The notes beneath the pieces were generated by a model. The model was not told the DNA's origin. It made no database searches and saw nothing but the letters and a program-made list of their open reading frames with translations. The position numbers and the translations under genes were made by a program. A stretch of DNA of 64,000 nucleotides. It comes from Centroberyx gerrardi. Lineage: Eukaryota; Chordata; Actinopteri; Beryciformes; Berycidae. The stretch is taken from positions 20,064,449 through 20,128,448 of the forward strand of contig NC_135999.1 in assembly GCF_048128805.1 (NCBI RefSeq). Direction: 5' to 3'. Position 1 is the stretch's first letter, and the number at the start of each line of letters is the position of its first letter. Positions 1 through 25,950 of this stretch are shown here, in pieces.

Positions 1-215
1 CGGTTTGAGCCCCGGCCCTTTCTGTGTGGACTCTGCATTTCTCCCCGCGTTCATGTGTTTTTCCTCCCACATTCCTACAACATGCAAGTCAGGTGGATTG
101 ATGGATCTAAATTGTGTATCTGTATTTATGGATTACTTACTTTTTACTTACTGTGTCCATATACTCGCCATTCTGAGAGATGTGATGTGAGATGTCAGAC
201 TCATCTATTTATAGT

Positions 216-247
<32 letters not shown>

Positions 248-250
248 TCT
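216..250. repeat. (CT)n microsatellite
   Basis: Nearly pure CT dinucleotide run, interrupted once by CC near its end. No gene-related role visible. Confidence 0.9.
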
Positions 251-1169
251 TCAACTGCAGCAGCGCTATGCATCATTTCAAGTTATGAAGTACTGCGCTT
301 GAAAATTCTAGAGCGCTAAACGGCCAACAAAGTTTTGTCGCAACACTCATGTGCACCACAAAGCAGGCCATGATAAAAATATGACATCATGCTCAAAGTC
401 ATATTACACTATTGGGGATTGGGCCAGTCAGGCTGTCGCCATAGTTACAGCTACAGTGGGCAACTTTGCACAGTGGCGGCTCCAAATGGCAGTGAGAGGC
501 AACCGTTTGGAAACTGAACTTCAATACCCAGAAATCATGTAAGATAATATTAAAGGAAACCAAAGAGGCAAAAGATCTAACGCTGGTGAGGCCAGCTGTC
601 TCTGAGCAGAGCGCTCGCTTACTGCTGTTTAGGAGACACTTTTGGATTTCACACTTAATTTTCCATTTGTCACGTCCCATGTCCACCCTCAGGAAGTGAC
701 AAATTAGTAGTTTTCCCACTAGCGACCACACCCAACACCACAAATTAATTTGGGCAAATATAGTGAATGTACTGTGTCTCAATTAGAGGGGATGGGATGA
801 TTTAGGCTGATAGGTTTAGGTGTATTTTTACATAATAATCCTGCCTAGAGCAGCTTTATTTCTTCTGACTGACGGTTTATTGAAGTCCTCATTTGTTACA
901 TTGTCACATTAGACTGCGAGGAGCGTGAAAATAAAGGAAAGAGAGACAGGAAACTGTCTTCATGCTGCCGTATCTATGCCTACAGACTATTGTGTAAGCA
1001 TTGTAATGAAGTGCTTAATGGAGGCAGGTAAGAACAGCAAATAACTTGAAGCCCTGGTGTCTGCGGCTCGGCCGACTGTGAGGTTACAGCAGACTGTGGG
1101 GAGAGGAGAGCGGAGTAGAGCTGGCTAATTGGTGCCCTGTAGGCTGATCATGCCTTAGGGGCTGTGTGT

Positions 1170-1371
1170 ACGTAAGTGTGTGTGTGTGTGTGTGTGTCTG
1201 GGTGTGTGCGAGTGTGTGTGTATATGTGTGTGTGTGGGGGGCCTTTAAGTCCCTCCTTCTCTGCAGTTGTTTTGGCCTTGTGATCTCAGTTCTACTTTAT
1301 CACTGCCTCCAATCGAGGGACACAGACAGACACACATGGACATCAAAAGGCAAGCATGCACACACACACAC

Positions 1372-1422
<51 letters not shown>
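1170..1422. repeat. (GT)n and (CA)n microsatellite pair
   Basis: GT-rich tract at about 1177-1240 followed by a CA tract at about 1358-1422. The two tracts are mutually complementary and about 120 bp apart, so the single strand could fold back, but the arms are interrupted and I attach no function to it. Confidence 0.85.
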
Positions 1423-1424
<2 letters not shown>

Positions 1425-1908
1425 TGTAGACATCACATTTTGTGTAAAGACATGTTCAAAGCTTCTGCCTGCTGGATGGGCATTGAAATCCTGAAATCCT
1501 TGTTCCTTAATGTATGATTCAGAGATCGACCGGTTCTGTGGGGAAAATCAAATTGACACAAAAGAGATAAACTCAGTAGGAAAAAACAGAATAGTGTCAG
1601 ACAGAATTCAAGAGAAGCCAGTGCTGTCACAACATCAGCAACTCTTCTTTTTTATGTTGCCTTTGTCTCCTGTTTTCAAGGCCTACATCGCCCCCCTCAT
1701 TCTACAAGGGCCCCATTCCTTCTCAATTGTTCTGGGACGGCATGCATCCTGCTACGACTCTCAACGGTAAATTAAATATTTAAGCGCACATTTGCAAGAT
1801 AAACTGCTGTTGTCCTATTTCAGAAGCAAACATGTCACCACCCATCACTCCTCAGTGCTAATTAATAATATAAAAGGTAGGACATGGCGTGTGGAAGATG
1901 GTGGGGTG

Positions 1909-1910
<2 letters not shown>

Positions 1911-1945
<35 letters not shown>
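1911..1945. repeat. (GT)n microsatellite
   Basis: About 17 uninterrupted GT units. Confidence 0.9.
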
Positions 1946-1946
<1 letters not shown>

Positions 1947-4900
1947 TTGAGAGGGGAGTAAGAGTATATATTGGTAACTTCCCCAATTGTGAATGATGGT
2001 ACCTTCGTTCCAAGCATCCCAGAATCCTTTGCCGCCTTCCTAGCACCAAGGGTCCGTATTTAATGAGTTCTGTCTCCACAAGTCCCACAAGCCTTTGGAC
2101 TTATTGACCCACGTCCTCGGGCTGCAAATTGTTTACACTTTCTTACAGTATTTTGTCTCGCCCTCCCTCAGGAAAACGAGTGCAATCCTTTGGTAGTTGT
2201 ATCACGTTAAAAATTCTCTTGTCTTTAGATAGAAGCAATAGAGGATGTGAAAGAGCAGAGAACAATGTCTTGCATCAGATATGAAAAACAGTTGAGGCAA
2301 TTTGCTTCAGCACAGTGCAATGAAATACTGAATTCAGGGATCAGTTCTTCAAATTAAGCCTGACATATGTGTTGATATCATAGCATTAACACTGGCATAC
2401 TGTATGGAGTAGAATTTACAGTATATTGCTCTGTTCTTAAAATACATGTCTCACATATGTTGTTCATCAACGACAGCTCTTCTCACACCAAGCAGTGAAA
2501 ATGAGATTTTAACATGCCTACTGCAGCATGAGAGACAAGAAGAGAACACCACATAAATTAAAGTAATTATGGGCAGAATCCTATAAAATGTCAGTATAGA
2601 GCTGTAGTCCTTTTTAGTAGTCCTTTTTCAAAAAAACTCACCAGCCTACATTTAGAGAAACTATTAACAAAGTAACCTACCAGAACAGAAAATTACAACC
2701 GTTGATTTTAGCTCAAAGTAACCCAAGAATTCTCTCAATTACGTTTCACCTGCAGCTAAAGCTTTCACAAAGCGGCACGAAAAAGGTAATTAAATGTTCC
2801 TTTTTCTGTAACAGTAAAAGAAATGAGCAACTCAGTCTCAAGCAATGGGGGGTAATGAGATTGGATTCAATATCGCCGAGCTGCTCTATGATGACGGTGT
2901 TTTTCATCAAGGGGAAAGAAAATCTCACAGCCCAGAAGACGTCACTGAAAGAGAACTAGACATTGATATCAATATAATGACATTGGTGCCAATCATTTCA
3001 TGTAGGTAAGGTCAGTCAATCCCTGGTAATGGGAGCTGCACACATGCCTTGCTGTCATTTCATCGAGAGAAAGCATTACATCAGAACAGCATAATGCATA
3101 TGCGCAGTGTAGGCAGGAGGTAAATGTGTGCAGGAAATGGATAACTACATTCTCATGGGCGTTTTGAAGGGGAGGGGTAATAATGCTGTCAGCGGCGATG
3201 GTTTTGGCATGCTATGTTATCTTCATGATATCAACACTTCCCATCCCTGCTTTAACAGACGGTGGACTGTCTGTCTCTGTAAAACCAGCTCACAGTGATC
3301 GCAGCAACGAAGCAGCTCATCACTGCTACTTGACCAATGCTGAAACTGGAGTGGGTCCAGTACACAATCGTCAAGATAGCTTAGCATTCAGTTGCAGAAA
3401 AGTCAGGTAACTTGAAGATATCAATATGCCTTCCTATTACTGTACTAATATTCCTTGGTAATGTCACCCACGTGGAATAAAGTATAGCACATTCATTTAT
3501 ATTAAGTCAGGAAGCTCATGCAGGATACATTTCATTTAATGACAACAATCGATCTGTATGACTGAGAAAACGAAATCAATTCCTACTAGTCACAAAGTAA
3601 GGTAGCCCCAAGCTGCCAAACATCCAGCCTAATACCTATCCAGGCCTGCATATGTGCACACAGCCTGTTCAGCTTCACACCTCTGCTGTCGTCCCTATCA
3701 CCTGACAGCAGCAGCCTCACATTGCTACCCCTCAAAAGCCTGGCCGACAGCTACAGCCGAAGCAAACGTAACATGGCTAAATGTGGTCACTGGTGGTGAC
3801 TTTGGGACTGACAGAGCTCCCCTCAGGCCCAGTCCTGCCCTCTTACATGGCAGCCACTCAACTTCCAGTTAATTACCTGGCCTAGCAAGCTAATTTCCTC
3901 TCAGCTCACTGGGCCGCTCCCCATTGGCACACCGTAAGAGGACAAAGACCGTTCTCCGTTCCACTGGGTTTGCGTGTCTACCGGATGACTGGGGCTACTC
4001 CGGAACATTTGTCACATTCCTCTGGGCTTTGGGCTGCAGCTACGCTAGTACGAGCCAAGCAGTCTCCTTCATAACTCACTCAGCTACTTAGGAGCCGCTG
4101 GTGGAGGAAACTGCTTGGGAGCCAGGATAGCATCCTACAATGATAGTGAGTTTTTACTTGGTCAGGATCAAGTAATGTTAATAAATTCTGACTGAATCAT
4201 CTGACTGAAACTGTTGTTGCCTTTTTACACTTGAAGACGCATCATGACATTTACATATCAACGTGCCAACATGCTACACACATACAGCCTCAGAATTATT
4301 GGAATTGTTCATCTTGGCTATATCTGTAGTAGGTAATCATTCTCCCTGCCTCTTCCTGATTTATAATTTAGCTTGCCAAAAAAAAAATTTGTTCTCATGT
4401 TAGAGACATTTCACACTCCCATTTCCCATCGACATTACTGTTGTCATGAGTGTACTTAACTGAAGCAATTACCAGTGTAAGACCAAAAAATAGTTTGCAT
4501 TGTTTCAGTATTACACGGCAAGGATGCAATATATGGCTGTTTGCAATCAGGAGGAACAAGCATTAAAGAGATGAAGCTGACAGCACCTTGATTAAAAATG
4601 ACAATGATATGCACCAGAGGCAGATAAACAAAATACCTAATCATGCACTCCCTGCTTAATGGCTGCTCTGATGGCCTATAGGCAGGGGTGTTTGGGATGC
4701 TTAATTGGTCTCAGGTGTGATTACAAAATCAAATGCCATGATAGCATCTAGAAGTAATATCACATTTTCCCGGAGACGGGGTCGTGATACAGACTTCCAT
4801 CTCATGTCCCTGCTGGCCTTGGTATCAATCTGACTTTCTCTTGAGCGTTTCATCTGCTTTATGTCTCTTGTTCCTCTACTGTTTCAGATTAAAAAAAATG

Positions 4901-5390
4901 TTTGAGCAGGGAACGACTACCGGCTGTCACAAAAAATTAACAAATTGAACCTTCAACATGCTTGATATACCATGCTTACTTGCAGCAAGCTGTGTTGTCA
5001 GTTAACTTTTTAAAAACAGACTTAGATGACAGCGGCACAGGATTATGGGCATGAACAAGTCAATCTGCCCCAATCTATCAACTAAACAAAATTACACAAC
5101 ATTATGCAACTTTAACAAGTTGATGAAGTAATGAAAGGTAAAGCGAGGATACGAGCAGCACAGCTGATGCTGTCTGGTAATAATACTAATCCACTGGAGT
5201 AACAGCAGCCTAATGCTCCCCCAAATCCTTTCATGCCAAGCAGCTGTGACAAACATTTGAGTTTCTTCATGCAGCTTAGTCTGTAAGACTTGACATTTCG
5301 TCTGGAGCTGGGGAGGCTTGCCATCCATCGCCTTGGCAGATGAGTGAGGAAGAAGAGGATAGAGTGAAGAGAGAGGAAGAGAAGAGTGTG

Positions 5391-5632
5391 TGAGACAGAG
5401 AGGAAGAGAGAGAGAGAGAGAGAGGGGAAAAACACCCAGTAATCCACTCAAAGACTTCCTCACCCCGCTTTCCTCAGCTCAGCCTGGCAAACAGTACATC
5501 CCGTCTCCTCCAGAAACAAGGCCTTGTAATCAGAGTTTTCTCTCTGTCCGACAGCTGGTTGTTCACACCGGCAGCCAATTAGGAGAGAGAGAGACAGAGA
5601 CAGAGACAGAGACAGAGAGAGAGAGAGAGAGA
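5391..5632. repeat. Two purine-rich (GA)n tracts
   Basis: GA-rich runs at about 5391-5426 and 5581-5632; the second grades from GACA(GA) units into pure GA. They create the long RERERE/SLSLSL frames on the two strands, which I do not regard as genes. Confidence 0.85.
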
Positions 5633-6082
5633 CAGCCTGGCATTTCTCACTGGCAGTGGAGAGGGAGAGCATTATCTGAGGCCAAAGCTACAGTGATCAT
5701 TTCCTGTTTCACTGTCACTGCAGCAGCACTTCTAAACAACAGCCAGAGGAGCTGAATAGTCCGCATTGATGCTACAATTATAAAGACCAATAGAATCAAT
5801 GAGAGGTAGCAGAATGATCTATGCTAACTCCATCTGGGATGATATGCACAAGAATGGACCACGCTTCCAGGTTCAATCATGCTGAGAGTGTTTGTCAGTC
5901 GTCATTAAATATGAAGAAATCAAATCAAAACATAGCAAATGGAAATAGACATGAATAAATTTCATCGCAGGGAAAAAGTGGTACAAAGCTACAGCACCCA
6001 ATCCATTACAGTTGGGGGAGATTCAGTTTCTCTTAAAGAAACAACATATCATTTTTCTGTGACTGACAAGTGATGGTTTTAG

Positions 6083-6085
<3 letters not shown>

Positions 6086-6124
<39 letters not shown>

Positions 6125-6281
6125 TGTGTGTGTGTGTTGCTACTATAGGTATCATGGGGTAAACCCGAGAGAGGCTACTGGTTTGTTGCTAAATTTAGAA
6201 ACAAAGGGAGTCAAAGGGGAGTATTTCCCAAGGTCACTCACACCCACACACTCACATTCACACTCACACTCACCCACACAA

Positions 6282-6312
<31 letters not shown>
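6086..6312. repeat. (TG)n and (CA)n microsatellites
   Basis: TG run at 6086-6137 with a few interruptions, and a CA-rich stretch at 6240-6312 in the opposite phase about 100 bp further on. Confidence 0.85.
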
Positions 6313-6314
<2 letters not shown>

Positions 6315-6594
6315 AGTGGGAGGATGGATAATGGCAGAGGGAGTGAAGCAGATAGGATAATCAGAGAAGACTGAGTAGTAAACGAGAAATGGATGGAGGG
6401 AGAGGGGAAGGATGAGAGAAGAGAAGAAAGAAGAAGGATGAGAGGGAAGTTTCTCGCAGAATGACATGGAGAAAGTGAGAGGAGAAAGTGAGAGGATCAG
6501 AAATGCAAAACATGCACAGTTCGATTTCCTGAGTATTCTCGGGACTCCTAAATCCCCACTTCGAGAACTATGTGAGTTTAGGAACTGCTAGACA

Positions 6595-6715
6595 GTGTGT
6601 GTGTATGTGCATGTGTTGAGGCGTGTGTTTCTAGGTTTGTGTGTGTTTCTGGGGGGGGTGTGTGTGCGTGTTCACATGTGTGTCTTGTGTGTGTGTGTAT
6701 GTGTGCGCATGTGTG
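6595..6715. repeat. Degenerate TG-rich low-complexity tract
   Basis: Imperfect TG repeats interrupted by short unique pieces and a run of eight G residues near 6650. Confidence 0.75.
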
Positions 6716-9197
6716 GCATTCATTGGCATTACAAGGGCAGAGGCTCTCACATACTGTTGTGTCTTTTCTCCCCTGTGGCCTTTTTTCTTTTTTTGCTCCC
6801 GATCATCTGAGCAGCTTAAGCTAATATGCAGAACATGTGATTGCTAAAGCAGAAAACATGATTAAGGCTCTCCTCTTTCTGAAAAAAGACCCTCTGCAGT
6901 GCAGCAACCCTATAGGCTTAGTGAACAGTCACCCATCCAGTCTGGGTCAGGAGACTACGGTGTTGCATGGCTGATTATCTGTCCCAAATTGGTAATCTAC
7001 CACATGATCAAGTTAGATGCACTGGCTCTGGGCTACAACTGAAATGAAGGTGCTGTCATACAACACCTTACAAAATGCCACAGATTCTCCATATCCCATG
7101 CACTTTCCCCATATACTAGTAGTTATATCTGATTTTCTGATGCCAGTTTTATCTGGATGAGTGGTTATGCAAGAGAAAAGGTTTCATATTATGCTTCTTT
7201 GCTTTTGCCAGGAAACAAAACATTAGTCGCATGTTTCAGCATGTTTCAGAAGCAGAATTGGGAGTGCTTTTGTTTGTCATGAGATACCTTTTTCCCCTGG
7301 CTGGTAAAAATAACAGCGGCTGTGACATATAAGCTTCCTAAAAGAAGCAAGCGATAAACGTATTAAAAGAGCGAAGAGGTCAGCGCCCTGTTTTGTTTTC
7401 GTTTTGGATTTTGCCAGGAATTTAAATGGATTGAGCTTCCGTGCTGTTGAGTGGCACGTGTAACCTGAGACTTTCATTTATCTGAATTGTGTTTACGAAA
7501 ACCAACAGTGCTACAATGACCCAGGACAACACTCATACACACACACACACATACACACACAAGTCCAAAAAAATGAAATAATACTGTGCAAAGGGCTTAT
7601 AGGATAATCCAACAGACTGGAGTGTACTACATCGTCACAGGAATTAAATTCCCTCCTAGTCCAAAAAGGGACAGGGCTTGTTCCTGTGTTTCTGGTGGCA
7701 GCAGGGACGGGTTAGCGGCTGACATACACAGACTCAGCATATTGGAGAGTGGAGACACAAAACTGCTCTCTTTTCTTTTCCTATCTCATACGGGCCTTTC
7801 TCTATATCTATTTTGTGGACCTTTTCTATACTTTCCTTCTCCCTTCGACTGCGGGGAGTTAAAGAGGTGTTTTGGTGTACTTTAATCTGTTAGTGTTACC
7901 ATTATACGACATTTCAAGACTATCAGGAAGGCATTCTTATTGGTATATAAGTGGCTGAATTAAATGTTCACTTGCTCCACCCATTACTCCATGCCAAACA
8001 AAATTCTGAGACAATTAATTCACTATCTGCAGTGATTGCAAAAGGAAATCTCACTCCCTCAGCCAAAGTATTATTGCAGGTCTCGGTCCATACTGTACAT
8101 ACAATGTTGTGACACTTGAAGTGAGTGTCCTTGTCAGGTCAGTGGAGACATGGTGGCCCTGTGGGGACTTGTTCTTGATAGTGATAAACGGCCGTTCTGA
8201 CAGACAACTAGCTATGATGTTCCAATATGAACCAACTGACTCCTCCCTGATCCCTGTGGCAACACACACACTCTCAAACAGTTCTCACACAGATGCTTAA
8301 TGAAGTCTTTATGGACCTGGTTAAAGGCTACTTGCATTTCGCTGCAAGCTAAGTTCACAGCAGTTATGCCACAGTTGGCAAACCACCAGGCTGAAGGGCC
8401 AGTGAGTGCACTGTGCACTCACAACATTTTCCAATTAAGGATTTGTCAGGCATTAATGTGGCATGGCCTTTCACAGACATCATATGGGTTTCAGGTTACT
8501 TCAAGATGGAAATCTCTTATATAGCTACAGAGCGCACAAGATAGAGATAAAAACAAAGCAAAATGATGATCGAAATCAAAGTTGTGCTTTTACGATAATC
8601 CGGTACAATCCGTAGAGATTGCAAAATGGCTAGAGAGAGGATGTTTACTACTAGATTGCCCTGTCTGGGGCTACAGGAAGTTAAGGCCACACAATGAGCA
8701 ATAACAGTACGCTCGCCTGTAACCCAGCAATTTAGGTAATTGCTTTGTAATTACATGTTTTCGATGGAATCCCTCAACCCAATTATCAATTAATGACTCA
8801 TCATTCAATAACACAATAGCACATATTCTCTGAAATCACAGCTGACATTGCTTAATGATGCATATAGGTGAAATCCTTTCTGTAAAGTGTTGAGTCTACC
8901 TCATTCTGTGTAGATTGTTTCTGTTTCTCCTGTATTTTCAGCTCCATATTGCAAAGTCAGGCAGATATTTCACCTTGAGGAATATGTCCTTTAGCTTCTG
9001 CCAGCTCTGTGCCACTCAGCACTTTTTTTTCCTGGGCTCCAGAAATCATTATCAGCCACTGTGGGGTATTTAAACAGCAGCCAAGTCACTACTTTGATAT
9101 TCCTCCTTCTCTCTGACACCCTTAACTCCCACTGATCTCACTGAGATGGGCATGACCGGAGCAAAGATTTGGGGGTAATTCAGCATCCAGGAAGTGT

Positions 9198-9199
<2 letters not shown>

Positions 9200-9250
<51 letters not shown>
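9200..9250. repeat. (GT)n microsatellite
   Basis: About 25 uninterrupted GT units, among the longest pure dinucleotide arrays in the window and therefore probably length-polymorphic. Confidence 0.9.
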
Positions 9251-9253
<3 letters not shown>

Positions 9254-9689
9254 GCATGCGAGCATAGGCGTGGGTGCTGACAGTTTCAACATTACACCAC
9301 TAAGTGAAATTTTAAGCTTTTTATGTTTGATTTGAGCTGGAACTATTTGACTTAGACAGCATGTAAAATTAATCTTTTTGAACCTCCTCTTTTCTCCCTC
9401 ATCCACCAAACCCCCCACATCTCTTTTGAGACAGGGTTATAAAAAAATCAATAATGCTGTGCAACTTTCGTATCAGTCAGTATGTGGCTAAGAGGTTTTT
9501 CTCTCTATTTTCTCAATAAAATAAGTGGACTCTCGCATACCAACAAGCAATACTGCTCTTTAAATCTTTAGAGTTTTCCCATATTGCTCTCTCCATCTCA
9601 TCATCTTTTACTTTTACAGGGAGAGAAAAAACAACAAATGAGAGAAAAATTGGAGAGGGTTTTGTGTTAACTTGTAGTGTTCCAGTGCA

Positions 9690-9745
9690 TGCGTGTGTGT
9701 GTGAGTGTGTGTGTGTGTCTGTGTGAATCTGTGTGAGTGTGTGCA
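9690..9745. repeat. (GT)n microsatellite
   Basis: Imperfect GT repeat with GTGA and CTGTGTG interruptions. Confidence 0.8.
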
Positions 9746-9834
9746 AAAGGTGCTTCATAGGGTCATCCACTGTGTATAAGAGGTTAGGTGCATGGGTGAG
9801 AAGTTAGACGATTTCATTATCTGTGTTGGGATTA

Positions 9835-12501
<2,667 letters not shown>

Positions 12502-12879
12502 TTAGGGTCGAAAATGATTACCGTTTGAAAATCAGTCGCATAGTTTGGCCTTTTTCTGCTGCTCCCGACACTTCCCTTCTCTCCTAAAGCAACAGCTGAC
12601 GATGCCGGCTGGGTGCGAGATAGCGCTGGAAAGCCGCTTTATCTCTCACTGCAACATCCTCAACACGCCGGGATGGACTGTGTGCAGCCTAGTTAATGGG
12701 AGTTATCGTCTCGCTTTAGCATCCAAATTCAGTCCCAAATGCAGTCAAAGTGGGGAAAGCTCCGGCGGGCAGCGGGCAGTTGGTGCACACTCCTCCCGCC
12801 TGTGGGTCCGGCACACTCCGAGGCAGAGGAGAGGGTCCGCCGGGCGGTCGCATCGCCAGCCAGCAGGAGCAAGCACGGT

Positions 12880-12883
<4 letters not shown>

Positions 12884-12955
<72 letters not shown>

Positions 12956-12972
12956 AGTACAGTATCCGCAGT

Positions 12973-13019
<47 letters not shown>
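12884..13019. repeat. Inverted GA/CT microsatellite with a perfect 8-bp stem and 10-nt loop
   Basis: A (GA)n tract at 12884-12951 is followed by AGAAGTAC (12953-12960), a 10-nt spacer, the exact reverse complement GTACTTCT (12971-12978), and a (CT)n tract to 13019. A long hairpin or cruciform of roughly 45-50 paired bases is possible on either strand. It lies about 0.45-0.57 kb upstream of the ccdc85a start codon. Confidence 0.9.
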
Positions 13020-13021
<2 letters not shown>

Positions 13022-14022
13022 CAAGGGTTTTTGCCTCACCAAAGAATAGCTTTGTATGCAGCGCCATCTAATGATGACGAGCATTTTAACTTGTCATTAA
13101 ACTAGCTGGGTGAAATGCTGCGTTCAAGTCATGTCCGATTTACCGTAAATACGAGCTGCCCAATGGGGAAAAAACGTTCAGTTTTTCCTAGTGGTAATTG
13201 CAGGTAGGACTCTCTCGATATCTCCCACTTGGCGTCACGCATTGTGGAAGTGTGTTAACACAGCTGGCACACAGAGAATCAATATCGGCATTCAAAGGTA
13301 GCCTAATTAAAATCAAAATTAAAAGTATTAGTTACATTCACATAAGGCTACTGTAATCCAGCTCTGCTTAAGAAAAGCGAGCAGTATCGGCTACATTTCA
13401 TTTATGGTTGCTTTTAAATGCAGAAATAAAATGAAATGCAGAAATAAAAAAAAATTGGATGTGGGCGTTCGTGGACGCTTCAAAGTAAGCAACCGATGAG
13501 GTTTTTTCCCGTTCTCCCGCTTCTTCCAATATGACCTGAACGCATCAAAAGCATAGACAGCAAATTTTACTCCAGCACCATGGACAGCTGCAAATGGGGA
13601 ACACACTAGTCGTCTGACCAATGTTGGGCTCGTTACTCATTTCAAAAGTAATTCCATTACTTTACTTAGCCTTTTATTCCCTGGGAGCAGTAGCCTAATT
13701 CATTATGCAAGTAGTTGTAGTAGCCAACTTTTTCAGTAGGCTACAACCGGATACAACCCAACAAGAATCACTCATGTCCATAAAGCCATTCCATTTGTCA
13801 GGCTATGTAAAATAATAAGAGACGAATAGAGCAAAACAGAGCAGAACAGAACAGTTGGCCAACAGAATCGGAAAGAAGACAGGAGAATCGAAGAGCATAA
13901 ACTCGAATATTTGTCTTTTTATATTGTAGAATTTTAGTATAGGATATATTTTTTTTTTTTAAATAGTCGTCTAGGCCATACCAGGGAACATGTTTGTGGT
14001 TAGATATGATTTAGTAGAGATG

Positions 14023-14090
14023 CTGTGGGGAGATAGCAGTTGAGAGTGATAGTAGCCTGTGGGGAGATAGCAGTTGAGAGTGATAGTAGC
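14023..14090. repeat. Perfect 34-bp tandem duplication
   Basis: Two identical adjacent copies (14023-14056 and 14057-14090) of a unit beginning CTGTGGGGAGATAG and ending GATAGTAGC. Identity of the copies suggests a recent duplication. It sits about 0.2 kb upstream of the sec23b promoter. Confidence 0.9.
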
Positions 14091-14194
14091 CTATACTATC
14101 AAAACAGCCAAATCTATACGTCATCGCATTGTAAAACTTGAAACTCGAAAATAGTAGTGAAATTAAGAGAAGATTAACCTGTTTTTCATGATGT

Positions 14195-14250
14195 TGCCCT
14201 CAATGACCACTGGGGGTCCCAGGATTCCACTTTGGGAACCGCTGCTCTAA
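14195..14250. repeat. Probable fragment of a dispersed fish repeat
   Basis: The stretch ending 'CCACTTTGGGAACCGCTGCTCTA' in parts resembles the end of a common fish interspersed element seen as 'GGTTCCCAAAGTGG'. Recognised from memory only; no boundaries or target duplication are visible. Confidence 0.35.
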
Positions 14251-14299
14251 GCAAACTCAATTTCCCATGGATACCCTCTCCCTGTGCGTGCGTCGAGCG

Positions 14300-14515
14300 T
14301 GCCCTGACGTCACGGAAAGAAGAACCAATAGGAACCGGTTGCACTTAGAGTAACACGTCATTCTAGTAAAGTACAGGAACCGGTTGACTGGGAGAGTGAT
14401 CACGGTGTTCTGTCTCTTGTCCCGTACGGTTTTCACCTCCAAATGTTGTGATTTGTTCTAAATAGTATATCATCTGTAGCCTCTGTCTGGGCCCGAAGCC
14501 AACCTGATATACAAG
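14300..14515 (+). promoter_or_regulatory. Probable sec23b promoter and non-coding first exon
   Basis: A perfect palindromic CRE, TGACGTCA, lies at 14305-14312, followed by a CCAAT box at 14325-14329. No TATA box is evident. A plausible non-coding exon ends at 14515 with the donor CAAG/GTAAGA. CRE-like elements bound by ER-stress bZIP factors (the CREB3 and ATF6 groups) control COPII genes in vertebrates, so the site suits sec23b. The transcription start itself cannot be placed from sequence alone. Confidence 0.6.
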
Positions 14516-15757
14516 GTAAGAGCTCGAATCTATCCGCCATCATAATTTTCGAAAGTAGGCCGCCCGTTTTTCGCTTCCTTCCTCTTGCCGAACAGCAGGG
14601 GGAAAGACGCTTTGCCACACAAGTAGATTAACGTTACAGTCCGCTATTCGACATGAATAAAATCTAGCGTTAGCTGTCCGAGATAGGTGTGTTAGAGCGA
14701 CGTTTGGCATCGATGTGCCAAACGAAATGCCCTAACGGTTTTTCCTACAAGCGCCGGACTGCCGACCAGTAACGTTAGCCGATTACTGTCGATGACTTCT
14801 TTACATGCGGCTATTTAAACAGTCTTTTACTACAGGCAATTCCCCCGTATCTGATTAATGTTAAGAGTCTTTTATGTATGTGACGACAGTTGAAAATAAG
14901 ACACACTGTGTAGCTTTATCGGTATTTCATTTGGCTAACTTAATGCCTCCGTTTCTCCCTAATCAGAGCAGACAATGGCGCCTATTCAGTTTTAAATTGT
15001 GTGGATGTGTCTCATATTATCAGTTGACAAATAACTAAAAATGTAGACACTTATGTTAATATGTTTCAGCCTATCTGTGCAAGTAGAAACCATTTCTAGT
15101 ATCTGTATTACAGGCATTTAGTTGTTATCTCCAATGTTTGTCTGAGAAAACCCACATACAGAATGTGTGCTTGTGTATTCACTCTCCATAGTGCTAGCTG
15201 ATACTCTGAACTCTTACGTCAAACACATAGTTACTCTGATAACAGTGAGAAAGAGGGGGAGTATACTACAGGATCCCTGACGGATGTTTCACAAAGCCTG
15301 GTCTCCAAAAGCTTATATTGGCTTCTGCTTACTTTGCATCAGCAAAAGTAAACAGTGTGCGTGAGTGATATTTCAGTGACACACCAGCAAAGGTGGAGCC
15401 TATAAATATCCTTGGGATTCCTCTGCACTTCTGTATTGAAACAAGCTGATCAGGTTTCTGATGACACACTTGTGCGTCATCCTTTCTTGTATCTTATGTA
15501 TTATTTTACCAATACACAGAGAGAAAAGAATGCCTGTATAAAGAGCAGGCAGTGCGAAGACTACTTGGAGTAGGAACGAGCAGTTAGACTGAGAAGAGAT
15601 GAAGAGATGAGAACAGACAGGCTAACTAAAGTTTAACGTCACATGAAAATAGACTACCAGTGTCACCTTGGACTATATCTAGTTATTCCTTCAAAAACAT
15701 TCTCCTCTGCTGCATCGGACTAACTCGTTATCGTCCATTGGGCTCTTTCTCCACTGA

Positions 15758-25950
<10,193 letters not shown>

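Noticed and set aside
1166-1429. Coding interpretation of VCVCVC and THTHTH frames (also near 6090, 6595, 9122, 19000 and 40156)
   Set aside because: Pure CA/GT microsatellite translation with no conserved flanks.
5092-5463. Minus-strand 123-codon frame as a hidden ccdc85a downstream exon
   Set aside because: It shows none of the conserved C-terminal CCDC85 sequence and contains SLSLSL repeat translation.
12545-13105. 186-codon plus-strand frame (and matching minus frames) across the GA/CT repeats
   Set aside because: The open frame exists because dinucleotide repeats contain no stop codon; the product is RERERE and SLSLSL with no recognisable domain.
14308-14329. Canonical ER stress response element (CCAAT-N9-CCACG) in the sec23b promoter
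   Set aside because: A nine-base spacing exists between CACGG and CCAAT, but the order and orientation do not match the ERSE consensus on either strand.
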